From contig NZ_KB904586.1 in assembly GCF_000380145.1 (NCBI RefSeq), forward strand, positions 1 to 64,000: a DNA stretch of 64,000 nucleotides. The letters run 5' to 3'. A model generated the notes under the pieces. It saw only the letters and a program-made list of their open reading frames with translations. It made no database searches and was not told where the DNA came from. How positions within the stretch are numbered: position 1 is the stretch's first letter; every line of letters starts with the position of its first letter. Shown one piece after another: positions 23,166-34,070 of this stretch. Position numbers and translations under genes: made by a program. This stretch comes from Streptococcus thoraltensis DSM 12221 (lineage in GTDB: Bacteria > Bacillota > Bacilli > Lactobacillales > Streptococcaceae).

Positions 23166-25628
23166 TTAATCCTCAGTCTCTATGATTTCAGCTGTTTCTC
23201 CAACACTTTCGGCATCAACCAGTGCAAAGGTTACCAATTTTGATGTTTCATCAAGGCGCATGAGTCGCACTCCCATAGTTGAACGACCGGTTTGAGAAAT
23301 ATTCGAAACATTAGTACGAATGACAACACCTTTATTGGTAATTAACATGACATCCTCGTCACCAGAGACGGTAACAAGACCAGCTAAAGCCCCATTTTTA
23401 TCAGTGATATTGGCTGTTTTAATACCTTTACCACCACGTCCCTTCGTTGGGTACTCTTCAGCAGACGTACGTTTTCCGTATCCTTTTTCAGTAACAATAA
23501 GCACTTCTTGATCATCAGTAATCGTTGAAGCTCCTACAACATAGTCCTCATTGCGAAGTTTTACCCCGCGAACACCGGCTGCGATACGTCCCATGCTACG
23601 AACAGCAGACTCATTGAAACGTACAGAATAACCAGCTGTGGTTCCAATGATAATATCATCTTTACCGGTTGTTACCAGAACATTAATTAATTGGTCATTG
23701 TCTTTAAGCGTTAGGGCTTTGAGACCATTTTGACGAATATTATCAAATTCAGATGTTGGAACGCGTTTGACAACACCAGCATAGGTTGTAAAGAAGAAAT
23801 AATGATCTTTAATATCATCCTTACGAGCGTTGATCATGGTTTGAATGAACTCGCCGTCGTCTAGCTTCAAGAGATTGACAACAGGTAGCCCCTTAGCTGT
23901 ACGACCATATTCTGGAATTTCATAGCCTTTTAGCTTATAAACACGACCTAAGTTAGTAAAGAACAAGATTGTATCGTGGGTGCTGGTTGATACCAACTGA
24001 CTAACAAAGTCATCATCATTAACCCCAGTTCCTTGAACGCCACGACCACCGCGTTTTTGAGCACGGAATTCATCTTGGGCAAGACGTTTGATATAACCCT
24101 TATTGGAAAGTGTGATTAGTACATCTTCTTCTTCAATCAAGTCTTCATCTTCAAGAGACAAGACTTCACCAACCATCAATTCCGTACGACGGTCATCGTT
24201 AAATTTACGTTTGACCTCGTCTAATTCTTCCTTGATAATCGTAATAACGCGTTCTGGTTTGGCCAAAATATCAATCAAATCAGCAATAAGTTTCAAAAGT
24301 TCATCGTATTCAGATTGGATTTTATCACGTTCCAATCCTGTCAAACGACGAAGACGCATGTCTAAGATGGCTTGGCTTTGACGTTCACTTAATTCGAAAC
24401 GAGCCATCAATTCAGCTTGAGCTTCGCTGTCGGTTTGGCTATTACGGATGATAGCAATGACTTCATCCAAATGATCAAGCGCAACCAGCAAACCTTCTAA
24501 GATGTGGGCACGACTTTCAGCTTTTGCCTTATCAAATTCAGTACGTCTAACGATAACTTCTTTTTGGTGAGCAATGTAGTTATCCAAGATTTGGCGTAGC
24601 GTCAAAATCTTAGGAACACCCTTTTCAATGGCTAGCATGTTAAAGCTAAAATTAGTTTGCAAACTAGTCATTTTGAAAAGGTTATTTAGGATAACATTGG
24701 CTGAAGCATCACGTTTCACTTCGATGACAAAACGAACTCCTTCACGGCTTGATTCGTCACGGACGGCTGTAATACCTTCGATACGCTTTTCTTGAGCTAG
24801 TTTAACGATATGCTCGTGAACCTTAGTTTTATTGACCATGTATGGAAACTCAGTAACCACAATGCGCTCACGTCCAGTCTTAGTCACTTCAATTTCTGTT
24901 TTTGAACGAAGGACAATTGAGCCTTTACCGGTATCATAGGCACGATGAATACCTGATTTCCCCATGACCATAGCCCCTGTCGGGAAGTCAGGACCAGGGA
25001 GAACTTCCATAAGATCACGTGTTGTGACATCAGGATTATCCATAACCAATTTCACGGCATCAATAGTTTCTCCTAAATTATGGGGAGGAATATTGGTTGC
25101 CATACCAACAGCAATACCTGTCGCTCCATTGACTAAAAGGTTTGGAAAACGAGCTGGTAATACTAATGGTTCACGCTCGCTACCATCGTAGTTATCCTGA
25201 AAATCAACCGTATTTTTATTAATATCGCGAAGCATTTCAAGAGCCATTTTGCTCATACGTGCTTCAGTGTAACGCTGAGCGGCCGCACCATCCCCATCCA
25301 TGGAACCGAAGTTACCATGACCATCAACAAGCATATAGCGATATGACCACCACTGTGCCATACGAACCATAGCATCATAAATAGAGCTGTCACCGTGAGG
25401 GTGGTATTTACCCATGACATCACCAGTGATACGTGCTGATTTTTTATGTGGTTTGTCTGGAGTGACGCCTAATTCGTTCATTCCATATAGAATACGACGA
25501 TGAACAGGCTTTAATCCATCTCTAACATCTGGAAGTGCACGTGCCACGATAACACTCATGGCATAGTCAATGAAGCTAGTTTTCATTTCGCTAGTCAAAT
25601 TGACGTTAATAAGATTTTTATCTTCCAT
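23166..25628 (-). CDS. gyrA: DNA gyrase subunit A
   Basis: 820 residues from ATG 25628 ([11 protein letters not shown]), six bases after GAAAGAG; an ATG six bases further upstream is also in frame. The subunit cuts and reseals DNA in the A2B2 gyrase. The catalytic tyrosine lies in [13 protein letters not shown]. The quinolone-resistance region reads [17 protein letters not shown]. The C-terminal beta-pinwheel domain carries the GyrA-box QKRGGRGV. Residue 81 is Ser (wild type); residue 85 is Asp, where other streptococci I recall have Glu. Confidence 0.97.
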   Translation of the reverse strand: MEDKNLINVNLTSEMKTSFIDYAMSVIVARALPDVRDGLKPVHRRILYGMNELGVTPDKPHKKSARITGDVMGKYHPHGDSSIYDAMVRMAQWWSYRYMLVDGHGNFGSMDGDGAAAQRYTEARMSKMALEMLRDINKNTVDFQDNYDGSEREPLVLPARFPNLLVNGATGIAVGMATNIPPHNLGETIDAVKLVMDNPDVTTRDLMEVLPGPDFPTGAMVMGKSGIHRAYDTGKGSIVLRSKTEIEVTKTGRERIVVTEFPYMVNKTKVHEHIVKLAQEKRIEGITAVRDESSREGVRFVIEVKRDASANVILNNLFKMTSLQTNFSFNMLAIEKGVPKILTLRQILDNYIAHQKEVIVRRTEFDKAKAESRAHILEGLLVALDHLDEVIAIIRNSQTDSEAQAELMARFELSERQSQAILDMRLRRLTGLERDKIQSEYDELLKLIADLIDILAKPERVITIIKEELDEVKRKFNDDRRTELMVGEVLSLEDEDLIEEEDVLITLSNKGYIKRLAQDEFRAQKRGGRGVQGTGVNDDDFVSQLVSTSTHDTILFFTNLGRVYKLKGYEIPEYGRTAKGLPVVNLLKLDDGEFIQTMINARKDDIKDHYFFFTTYAGVVKRVPTSEFDNIRQNGLKALTLKDNDQLINVLVTTGKDDIIIGTTAGYSVRFNESAVRSMGRIAAGVRGVKLRNEDYVVGASTITDDQEVLIVTEKGYGKRTSAEEYPTKGRGGKGIKTANITDKNGALAGLVTVSGDEDVMLITNKGVVIRTNVSNISQTGRSTMGVRLMRLDETSKLVTFALVDAESVGETAEIIETED

Positions 25629-25805
25629 TTTCATCTCTTTCTTTAAGTCGTTATCTCTACTATTATACCATAATTTTTGTGAATAATGGACACTTTACTT
25701 GTTATTAGAAAGTTTGTTAATTCCTCATTTCATTTCGTTTTCAGAAATGTTGAAATATCAATTAAATAATTTTTCATTAATTTTCTTAGAATTCTTTTGA
25801 AATAC

Positions 25806-25858
25806 GTGACATTACCCTTCTAAAGTGATAAAATAAAGTCGTATGGGGAGACGCCCCA
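25806..25858 (+). promoter_or_regulatory. ldh promoter and leader hairpin
   Basis: GTGACA (25806-25811), a 17-base spacer and extended -10 TGATAAAAT (hexamer 25829-25834). The short leader holds TGGGG (25844-25848) and CCCCA (25854-25858) around a five-base loop, then AAGGAG before the ATG. The hairpin at the 5' end may stabilise this very abundant mRNA. Confidence 0.7.
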
Positions 25859-25880
25859 AAAAAATTAAGGAGATGTTTAG

Positions 25881-26873
<993 letters not shown>

Positions 26874-26886
26874 AACTTAAAAAATA

Positions 26887-26905
26887 AACTTCCGCAATGG
26901 AAGTT
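26887..26905 (+). terminator. ldh terminator hairpin
   Basis: AACTTCC (26887-26893) and GGAAGTT (26899-26905) form a 7-bp stem 14 bases after the stop. A second, weaker hairpin with a long T-run follows (about 26922-26952), so termination is probably a double structure. Confidence 0.6.
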
Positions 26906-26944
26906 CATTCAGATTGAAGGCAGACATTAATTTTGATGTTTGTC

Positions 26945-26993
26945 TTTTTTTGACGCTATACTTTCTATCGTGGGTAAATCCGTGGTAAAGATT
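26945..26993 (+). repeat. Degenerate hairpin resembling the pgm terminator
   Basis: The run CTATAC…GTGGGTAA…GATTATAGAGTTTTT has the same layout as the long hairpin at 42017-42070 (CTATCA…GTGGGTAATG…GATTATAGGGCTTTTT), but many stem pairs are lost. The two look like diverged copies of one terminator-type repeat. Confidence 0.45.
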
Positions 26994-27149
26994 ATAGAGT
27001 TTTTACGTTATTTATTGACAAAAGGTGAAAATGGTAAATACCAAGATATGCCTAACCAAAGTCAGATAAGAAATAAACTGAAGTAACAACCGTTACATTT
27101 CCACCTTAACTTATTGCAAAGTAAAGCAACTCCTTATTAATAAGCACGT

Positions 27150-27191
27150 CAGTTTGCACTTGATAATATGGAAGTATTAAACGGAACATAA
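27150..27191 (+). pseudogene. 3' fragment of a ribbon-helix-helix gene (second copy)
   Basis: This frame encodes QFALDNMEVLNGT then stop. The run agtttgcacttgataatatg, and the four bases after it, are identical to the end of the ribbon-helix-helix fragment at 9172-9332. No upstream part of the gene is found here. The remaining bases 26994-27149 and 27192-27359 hold nothing I can recognise. Confidence 0.5.
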
Positions 27192-27359
27192 AAACATTGC
27201 TTTTTCTATTAAAAGCTTTTTCGTCACTTCAAAACAGTGTCTTGTATCCTTGGAGAAATTGAGCGATGATAGATCTATTTTTACAAGAATTAAATGAAGC
27301 ATAAGGGTCTTCTACCACTTGAACTAAGGAAATAAGGAATAAGGTCGTAGCTAAGGTTT

Positions 27360-27572
27360 TATAGTCTTTTGAATTAACTTTGATACCTGGTCACTTTCGA
27401 CTTGTCCTACTCATCCTCAATGAAAACCAAAAGCAGACTAGACGACACAGATAGCAGATAGAACTAAAGTTCATCACATCAAGTCAACGACGTCTGCTTT
27501 TGATTTTCGAAGAGTATCAGGTATTGTTCTGCATCTCAGCTCCCTGTCTGAAAGGTAATTCATTTGACTATA
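27360..27572. repeat. MITE-like element, copy B
   Basis: 213 bases with TATAGTC…GACTATA ends, in opposite orientation to copy A. Ends read TATAGTCttTTGAATTAACTTTGATACCTGG and …CTGAAAGGTAATTCATTTGACTATA. The central CTGCTTTTGATTTTCGAAGA core is shared by all full copies. It lies in the gap between ldh and dapA. Confidence 0.75.
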
Positions 27573-27690
27573 TTATTTTTACTGTCTACTTGATAGGGAA
27601 CTGTTTAGGTAATGCTCTACAAATCCTAAATATAAGTCACCCACTACTATTGTTAAATAGCCAGCATTCTTTTATTCCAATTCTATTATT

Positions 27691-28620
27691 TTAGTATTCA
27701 GTTGGTCTTAGAACACCTTTAATGGGTTGTGATGGTTCTTGACTTAAAACGACTTTTATAATCTCGTTAGCTTGCTCATTCGTACAAGAAACTAGTGGTA
27801 AACGCAGTGGTCCTACTTTAAAACCTTGGTGATTTAGGACTGCTTTTACTGGCGCTGGACTGGAAACCGAGAACAAAGCATTGACTTTTGGAATAAAGTG
27901 ACGTTGTATTTGAGCTGCTTTTTTGATATCGCCTTGCTCAAGTGCCTCTAGCATTTCATACATCTCATCGCCGTTGGTATGAGAGGCAACAGAAATAACC
28001 CCATCTGCTCCTAAAGCTAAAGCATGGAAAGCTTCCCCATCTTCCCCAGTATAAATCAAGAAATCTTCTGGTGATTGCTCAACAAGATAGGCAATGTTTT
28101 CAAGACTTGTACACTCTTTAACACCGATGATATTAGGGTGTTGGGCAAGGTGTAACATGGTTTCAGGTTCAAGCGTTACGACAACACGACCTGGGATATT
28201 GTAAATGATAATTGGTAAATCACTAGCATCAGCAATCGCAGCAAAATGCTGATAGAGTCCCTCTTGAGTCGGCTTGTTGTAGTATGGAACGATAGCTAAA
28301 CCTGCAGCGAAACCACCAAATTCTGCCACTTCTTTAGCAAATTCAACAGAATCACGGGTATCGTTGGTTCCAATACCAGCAATCAAAGGGACACGCCCAT
28401 TTACGATTTTTTGAACAGCAGAGAACAATTCTAACTCCTCTTCATGCGTTAGAGTTGGACTTTCAGCTGTTGTCCCGGCTAATAGAAGACCATCTGTGTG
28501 ATGTTCAAGCAAATGTTCAATTAATTTTGGCAGAGCATCGTAGTTGATAGAGCCATCAGCCTTGAATGGTGTCACCATTGCGGTGATTATTTTGGCATTT
28601 CGCAGTTGTTCAATTGACAT
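27691..28620 (-). CDS. dapA: 4-hydroxy-tetrahydrodipicolinate synthase
   Basis: First committed step of lysine/diaminopimelate synthesis: condenses pyruvate with aspartate semialdehyde. 309 residues forming a TIM barrel. The Schiff-base lysine lies in [10 protein letters not shown], the catalytic Tyr in [10 protein letters not shown], and the [13 protein letters not shown] loop is present. It follows asd on the same strand (142-base gap), so consecutive pathway steps are adjacent. Confidence 0.95.
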   Translation of the reverse strand: MSIEQLRNAKIITAMVTPFKADGSINYDALPKLIEHLLEHHTDGLLLAGTTAESPTLTHEEELELFSAVQKIVNGRVPLIAGIGTNDTRDSVEFAKEVAEFGGFAAGLAIVPYYNKPTQEGLYQHFAAIADASDLPIIIYNIPGRVVVTLEPETMLHLAQHPNIIGVKECTSLENIAYLVEQSPEDFLIYTGEDGEAFHALALGADGVISVASHTNGDEMYEMLEALEQGDIKKAAQIQRHFIPKVNALFSVSSPAPVKAVLNHQGFKVGPLRLPLVSCTNEQANEIIKVVLSQEPSQPIKGVLRPTEY

Positions 28621-28762
28621 GTTTTCCCTCTCTTTTACCTAGAAATCTTAAATAGTCACTATCTAAATAGTTGGCTAAGGGTAGTTTTGAATGTTTTAGA
28701 CAAGACTTATTGCTGAAGAGCAAGGTTACCATAATTAGAGTTCTTAGAATTAGAACTGATGC

Positions 28763-29839
28763 TTATTTCAATTCAAATTTAAGATTATTAGTGGCACGCA
28801 CGAGCCCTTTTTCGTGAAGTGTTTCAGCAATTTGGACAGAATTCCAAGCAGCCCCTTTGAGAAGATTATCAGAGACAACCCACATATGGATACCATTTTC
28901 TTGGTCCAAATCTTTGCGAATTCGACCAACAAAGGTATCACGAGTTCCGACAGCATTGACAGCTTGAGGGTAGATTTGATTGGCAACATCATCTTCTAAA
29001 ACAGCACCAGGAAAGGCAGAAATAGCTTCTTTTACTTGATCAATGGCTGCTACTTCTTTTGTTTCGATATAGACTGACTCAGAATGCGCCGAAAGAACTG
29101 GAATACGAACACATGTTGCCGAGACAGCAATGTTATCATCTTCCATGATTTTTTTGGTTTCATTTGTCATTTTCATCTCTTCGTAAGTGTAATCGTTATC
29201 TGTGAAGACGTCGATTTGTGGAAGAGCGTTAAAAGCGATGGGGTAACGTTTTTTATCGCTACCAGAAGGAAGGATGGTAGCAGTTACATTTTTAGGGTTA
29301 ATACCATCGTTTAAAACTTGACGTAATTGATTCTCAGTCTCATTGATAGCAGATTGTCCTGCTCCTGAAACAGCTTGGTAGGTTGACACAATGATGCGAT
29401 TTAACCCCCATTTTTGCCGGATAGGTTCAAGAGCAACCATCATTTGAATAGTTGAACAGTTAGGGCAAGCAATAATACCGTTGTGATTCTTCATGGCGTG
29501 AGCATTGACTTCAGGAACGACCAAGGGAACATCTGGATTTTGTCTAAAATAAGAAGTGTTATCAACCACTACAGCTCCTGCTTTTACAGCGTATGGGGCA
29601 AACTTAGCAGATGTTGAGCCTCCAGCCGAGAAGAGTGCAATATCCACACCATCAAAAGAATCTTCGGTAGTCAGTTCAACGGTCACGTCGTGCCCCTTAA
29701 ATTGCAGTACCTTACCTGCTGAGCGACTAGATGAGAGGTAGCGAACCTTATCGATTGGTAAAATTGATTCTTCTAGCATTTTAATCATTTGTGTGCCAAC
29801 AGCGCCTGTGGCACCGACAACTGCAACGGTATATCCCAT
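28763..29839 (-). CDS. asd: Aspartate-semialdehyde dehydrogenase
   Basis: Reduces aspartyl phosphate to aspartate semialdehyde, the branch point to lysine, threonine and methionine. 358 residues with the NADP motif [10 protein letters not shown], active-site Cys in [10 protein letters not shown] and the catalytic His in VLSAHSE. AGGGG lies before the ATG. It has its own promoter at 29904-29931, downstream of the separate asd RNA. Confidence 0.95.
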   Translation of the reverse strand: MGYTVAVVGATGAVGTQMIKMLEESILPIDKVRYLSSSRSAGKVLQFKGHDVTVELTTEDSFDGVDIALFSAGGSTSAKFAPYAVKAGAVVVDNTSYFRQNPDVPLVVPEVNAHAMKNHNGIIACPNCSTIQMMVALEPIRQKWGLNRIIVSTYQAVSGAGQSAINETENQLRQVLNDGINPKNVTATILPSGSDKKRYPIAFNALPQIDVFTDNDYTYEEMKMTNETKKIMEDDNIAVSATCVRIPVLSAHSESVYIETKEVAAIDQVKEAISAFPGAVLEDDVANQIYPQAVNAVGTRDTFVGRIRKDLDQENGIHMWVVSDNLLKGAAWNSVQIAETLHEKGLVRATNNLKFELK

Positions 29840-29903
29840 ATGTAAACCCCTTTTCTTCTTTAGAAAACTATAGTCCTAATTTTCTAAAAATTTCTTAGTT
29901 TTC

Positions 29904-29931
29904 ATTATACTATTTTTCACCTAAATTGCAA
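29904..29931 (-). promoter_or_regulatory. asd promoter
   Basis: On the minus strand TTGCAA (29926-29931), a 16-base spacer and TATAAT (29904-29909), starting just after the asd RNA terminator. This indicates that asd is transcribed independently of the RNA. Confidence 0.7.
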
Positions 29932-29943
29932 TGTCTGAAAAAG

Positions 29944-30084
29944 GAAAAAATCCTCTGTCTATAGACAGAGGATTAGGGCACTTAATAGTGAGGTAAGAAG
30001 GTTCACACAACTTACCAAGGTCGGCTTCCTGCCTAATGACCTCCCAGCGCAATAGTGGCTAAAACCACAATCGACTCATCGCAT
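29944..30084 (-). ncRNA. asd RNA motif (small RNA)
   Basis: The gene-free stretch between cls and asd has the features of the asd RNA described in lactic acid bacteria and seen in S. pyogenes as a roughly 170-nt transcript: position upstream of asd, several short helices, and a perfect terminator. A promoter lies at the right place: -35 TTGTAA (30114-30119), 17-base spacer, -10 TATGAT (30091-30096). The terminator is a perfect 26-base palindrome, AATCCTCTGTCTA and complement (29949-29974), followed by six Ts. The family assignment is from memory of its location and length, not from a covariance search. The -35 overlaps the stop codon of the upstream cls gene. Confidence 0.7.
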
Positions 30085-30113
30085 ACTCTAATCATACCAT
30101 ATAAGGTTCCAGA

Positions 30114-31703
30114 TTACAAGAGAGGCGCGATTGTTTTGAGTAAGTAACCACTGAGTTTTCGCAAAGGTGGTCTTGATTTTAAACTGAGATAGGTCACGCG
30201 CTGGCATTTTGTTAAAGTTTCTTGGAAATCTTTTTCCACATCCTTAACTGCTTCAGAACGATACATGTAGACACCACACTCAAAATGATGGTACAAGCTT
30301 CGATAGTCTAGATTAATCGTCCCTACGGTGGCTTTAATATCATCGCTGACAAAGACCTTAGAATGAACAAAACCAAGGGAATAACGATAAATAGAAACGC
30401 CTGCATCAAGCAGTTCTTTAAAATAGGTTTCACCCAAAATAAAGGCATAAGGTTTATCAGGAATACCTGGCATGATGATTGACACTTCTACTCCCCTTTC
30501 AGCGGCAAAGGTGAGGGCGTGCATCATCTCACTATCAATCACAAGATAAGGGGTCATGATATGCACGTAGTCTTTAGCATTATTTAGAATATCAATATAG
30601 ACATTTTCAGCAATATGATGGTAATTCATCGGAGAATTTCCATATGGTGCAACATAGCCAGAAGCCTCAACGCTTGAGGGATAATCTAGCATGAAGTCTC
30701 CAAAATCATCTTCATTACTCGTCGTTGACCACATGGTTAAAAAGAGTGCTTTAAAGGTTTGAACAGCCTGCCCTTCGATTTTTATGGCATTATCCTTCCA
30801 ACGACCGAAGCGGTCAATCTGATTGATGTATTCATCAGCTAAGTTAACACCTCCTGTGAAGGCTACTTGCCCATCAATAACAGTGATTTTACGATGGTCG
30901 CGATAGTTATAGTAGGTGGATAAAAAAGGCCGTATCGGAGCGAAGGCACGCGCATCAACACCTAGAGCTTTCATCCTATCTGTATAGTCATAGCTAAGTG
31001 TACTCAATTCAACCATGCCATCATAGAGGACTCGAACCTCGACTCCTTCACTAACTTTTTGTTCTAAAATGGTTAGAATTTCTCCCCACATAACTCCTTC
31101 ATCAATAATGAAGTATTCTAAGAAAATATAAGATTCGGCATTTAGTAAGGCTTCTTTAAAGGCTGGGAAAAAATCATCCCCCAAAGCATAGTAAGTCATG
31201 CGGCTACCCTCGTAGGTTGGAAAATGTCCAGGGCTTTTATTGAGATAGGTCACCAATTGATAGGTATGTGGGTGATTATCTTTAATAGTTGCTAGCAATT
31301 TAGCATCCTGTTTGAGATGTTTACCTGCCTCGTCTGTGTATTGGATAACCTTGCGTTTTAAATCTCTAACACCAAAGTCAGTTTTAGTGTAAAGAAAGAA
31401 TAGAGACCCAAAGATAGGAAAAAGCATCATTAACATGAGCCAGGTATTCTTAGAAACGGCGTCCATCTTGCTGTTAAACAGATAAACGACCACCAGAGCC
31501 CCGATAAGATGTTCTAGATAAACAACTCTTAAAGACACGCGATTGAACCATAAAAAGCCAAGACCTATGAAAATAAGTTCCAATAAAATAGCCAAAAGAA
31601 TAACAGCACCGCGACTGAATATGGCTCGGCCGATGCTTGAGTGATTTTTTGGTAAGAGTCGAGTAATAGGTATCCTACTATTACCTGAACGACGTTTAGC
31701 CAT
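30114..31703 (-). CDS. cls: Cardiolipin synthase (paralogue 1)
   Basis: Membrane phospholipase-D-type enzyme of 529 residues joining two phosphatidylglycerols to cardiolipin. I start at ATG 31703 (MAKRRSGNSR), with AAAGGAGG upstream. After a basic N-terminus there are two to three membrane spans (about 28-110). Two HKD motifs follow: YRDHRKITVIDG and GFVHSKVFVSDD with GTINLDYRS. The second paralogue lies 410 bases upstream on the same strand and shares long identical blocks (YIFLEYFII, YRDHRKI, GTINLDYRSLYHHFEC). A small repeat separates the pair. Confidence 0.9.
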   Translation of the reverse strand: MAKRRSGNSRIPITRLLPKNHSSIGRAIFSRGAVILLAILLELIFIGLGFLWFNRVSLRVVYLEHLIGALVVVYLFNSKMDAVSKNTWLMLMMLFPIFGSLFFLYTKTDFGVRDLKRKVIQYTDEAGKHLKQDAKLLATIKDNHPHTYQLVTYLNKSPGHFPTYEGSRMTYYALGDDFFPAFKEALLNAESYIFLEYFIIDEGVMWGEILTILEQKVSEGVEVRVLYDGMVELSTLSYDYTDRMKALGVDARAFAPIRPFLSTYYNYRDHRKITVIDGQVAFTGGVNLADEYINQIDRFGRWKDNAIKIEGQAVQTFKALFLTMWSTTSNEDDFGDFMLDYPSSVEASGYVAPYGNSPMNYHHIAENVYIDILNNAKDYVHIMTPYLVIDSEMMHALTFAAERGVEVSIIMPGIPDKPYAFILGETYFKELLDAGVSIYRYSLGFVHSKVFVSDDIKATVGTINLDYRSLYHHFECGVYMYRSEAVKDVEKDFQETLTKCQRVTYLSLKSRPPLRKLSGYLLKTIAPLL

Positions 31704-31878
31704 TGCCCCTCCTTTGAAAGATAAAATATCTTTTATTATATCAAAAAGAGAGCAATACAGAACTTTATTAACCACATAAAGTTCTGTACGCTCCTTATTC
31801 TATTAATGAATGTTTGAAAATGATTGGATAACAGTAAAATAATCTAGGTTATTTTTGCTTATCTCGAAATAGCAACAA

Positions 31879-32090
31879 TATAGTCTTTGGGATTAACTTT
31901 GATAGTTCGTCACTTTAGACTTGCCGCATTCATACTCAACGGAAGGCAAAATGAGACTAGGCGACACAGATAGCAGATAGAACTGTCTTCGTCAAATCAC
32001 GTCAACAAGGTCTGCTTTTGATTTTCGAAGAGTATCAAGTGCTGCCCGTGTCTCAACTCCTTGTTCTGAAAGTTAATTTTATTGACTATA
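31879..32090. repeat. MITE-like element, copy C
   Basis: 212 bases from TATAGTC to GACTATA, same orientation as copy B, with the same internal TCTGCTTTTGATTTTCGAAG core. It lies between the two cls genes and is the most diverged full-length copy. Confidence 0.72.
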
Positions 32091-32112
32091 AAAAAATTCA
32101 GATTCTCTTAGG

Positions 32113-33681
32113 CTACATCAGTGGCGCTATTGTTTTAGCTAGCGTACCGACAGCTTTTGTAATGAATGGACGATTCTGAACTTCCTCCAAGCTAACAAGA
32201 TGACTTTGGAGCAGTGTAGCCTGAAAATCATTCTCTATTTGAGGAATACATGAAACCTGATACATATAGGTTGCGCATTCAAAGTGATGGTAGAGACTGC
32301 GATAGTCTAAATTAATTGTTCCAACGACTGCCTTATAGCGGTCACTGACAAACACTTTAGCATGGATAAAGCCAGGAGTGTATTCGTAAATTTTGACACC
32401 TGCTTTAATCAAAGATGCATAGTAAGTTTTAGCAAGAGCATTGGCAATCTTCTTATCTGCAATACCTGGCATAATAATTTTCACATCGACACCACGTTGG
32501 GCTGCAAATTTCAAAGCATGAGCTAATTCACCATCCAGAATCAAATAAGGGGTCATGATGTGGACGTAATCTCTTGCTTGGTTTAAGATATCAATGTAGA
32601 CGTTCTCACCGATTTTATCACCATCTAAAGGTGAATCGCCGTAAGGCACGATAAAGCCATTATTAGGACGGTGTTCGTGAAGGGCAAGATACGGTTCAAT
32701 TTCTACTTCTTCTTGATTGATATTCCACATCTGTAAGAACAAGATAGTAAAGGTATCAACGGCACGACCCTTTAACATAATTGCTGTGTCTTTCCAATGT
32801 CCGAATCGTTCGACTTGATTGATATACTCATCGGACAGATTAATCCCCCCTGTGAAAGCTACCTTACCATCAATCACTAAAATTTTACGGTGGTCACGAT
32901 AGTTATAATACGTTGAAATAAATGGTGATAATGGGGCGAATGATTTGGCTTTGATACCGATTTTTTCCAAACGTTTGGTGTAATCAAAACTTAGGGTTGA
33001 AAATTCAATCATCCCATCGTACATGACACGTACTTCAACCCCTTCAGCAGCTTTCTGCTCAAGAATTGCTAATATTTCACCCCACATGAGACCTTCACCG
33101 ATAATAAAGTACTCAAGGAAAATATACTTTTTAGCTTTGCGGAGTTCTTCTTTGAGAGCCTTGAATTTTTCTTCTCCAGAAGCAAAATAAGTCACGTCAG
33201 TTTGGCGATAAACTGGGAAATGGCCACTCGAATTTTCTAGATATGAAATTAGATTATAATTGCTAGAATGACGATTTTTCAACTCCAAAACGGCTTCCCC
33301 ATCTTGAATGAGGTAGGGCTGAGTCGCATCAATGGTCCGCTGAATACCCGCTCGCATGGCCTTGAAACCAAAATCCTGCTTAGTATAAAGCAAGAACAAA
33401 CTACCTATCACTGGGAAAGGCACTAAAATTAATAACCAAGTAATAACAGCCGTTGAATCCATATCACTATTAATAAGATACAAAACTGTCACAATGGATA
33501 AGGTGATTTCAAAAATTTCAAATTGAACCTTATAAGTTTGGAACCACCGATATGAGGCAACAAAAAAAAGAATCTGTAAAATCAACAAAATAGCAATAAC
33601 TGTTGTCCGACTAAAGATTCCTCTCAAAAAACCTCGTTTACCACGATCTAATAGGATTATGATTTTTTCTTTTTCGTAAAT
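32113..33681 (-). CDS. cls: Cardiolipin synthase (paralogue 2), unusual start
   Basis: Second cardiolipin synthase, about 522 residues, with two membrane spans near the N-terminus and HKD motifs YRDHRKILVIDG and GFIHAKVFVSDR. The reading frame has no ATG at its beginning. A GAGAGG ribosome site (33690-33695) lies eight bases before an ATT at 33681, which would give IYEKEKIIILLDRGKRG before the first span. The alternatives are a TTG at 33627 with only GAGG four bases away (504 residues), or a mutated start. I place the start at ATT because of the ribosome-site spacing; the TTG remains possible. Confidence 0.8.
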   Translation of the reverse strand: MYEKEKIIILLDRGKRGFLRGIFSRTTVIAILLILQILFFVASYRWFQTYKVQFEIFEITLSIVTVLYLINSDMDSTAVITWLLILVPFPVIGSLFLLYTKQDFGFKAMRAGIQRTIDATQPYLIQDGEAVLELKNRHSSNYNLISYLENSSGHFPVYRQTDVTYFASGEEKFKALKEELRKAKKYIFLEYFIIGEGLMWGEILAILEQKAAEGVEVRVMYDGMIEFSTLSFDYTKRLEKIGIKAKSFAPLSPFISTYYNYRDHRKILVIDGKVAFTGGINLSDEYINQVERFGHWKDTAIMLKGRAVDTFTILFLQMWNINQEEVEIEPYLALHEHRPNNGFIVPYGDSPLDGDKIGENVYIDILNQARDYVHIMTPYLILDGELAHALKFAAQRGVDVKIIMPGIADKKIANALAKTYYASLIKAGVKIYEYTPGFIHAKVFVSDRYKAVVGTINLDYRSLYHHFECATYMYQVSCIPQIENDFQATLLQSHLVSLEEVQNRPFITKAVGTLAKTIAPLM

Positions 33682-33717
33682 GTCTCTTTCCTCTCAATCT
33701 AGAATTAACTATAAAAT

Positions 33718-33726
33718 ATTATAGCA
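33718..33726 (-). promoter_or_regulatory. Extended -10 promoter of cls paralogue 2
   Basis: On the minus strand TGCTATAAT, with the hexamer at 33718-33723. It gives a leader of about 30 bases before the ATT candidate start. No clear -35. Confidence 0.55.
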
Positions 33727-34070
33727 GAAAATAGGTAAAAAGAGATTTTAAATTGATTACTTTTTCACTTTTTCTGAAATGCAATATGTCAGAAATCTAA
33801 ACATTAGTAAAGAATTTATCTCTCTTCTACCACCTTATCAATAATTTTTTAAATGTCTCTGCAACTACCGATAATATAAGCGCCCTCGCCATCTCTGATA
33901 CCTATATTGGCAACAAATTCGTCGTAGAATGACTATCAAACGTTACCCGAGTTTTTACGCCCCTTCCCCTTTGCTGAACGCTTCGCAAATACTGAAGGGA
34001 CAAATCGCATAGGCTCCACTTTTTGATATAGCTGGATAATTTCTGAGATTTACTGGTAAGTCTCTTCGTG
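33727..34070. other. Intergenic stretch, nothing recognised
   Basis: About 340 bases. Frames here have no ribosome sites or recognisable domains. A minus-strand frame that runs from inside the GNAT gene into this stretch looks accidental. Confidence 0.4.

Noticed and set aside
26994..27090. Open frame encoding FLRYLLTKGENGKYQDMPNQ…
   Set aside because: It has no start codon with ribosome site, is short and matches no family I know. It is not strong enough to call even a pseudogene.
29944..30084. Lysine riboswitch (L box) upstream of asd
   Set aside because: The conserved L-box core is absent, and asd has its own promoter after the RNA terminator. The asd RNA motif fits better.
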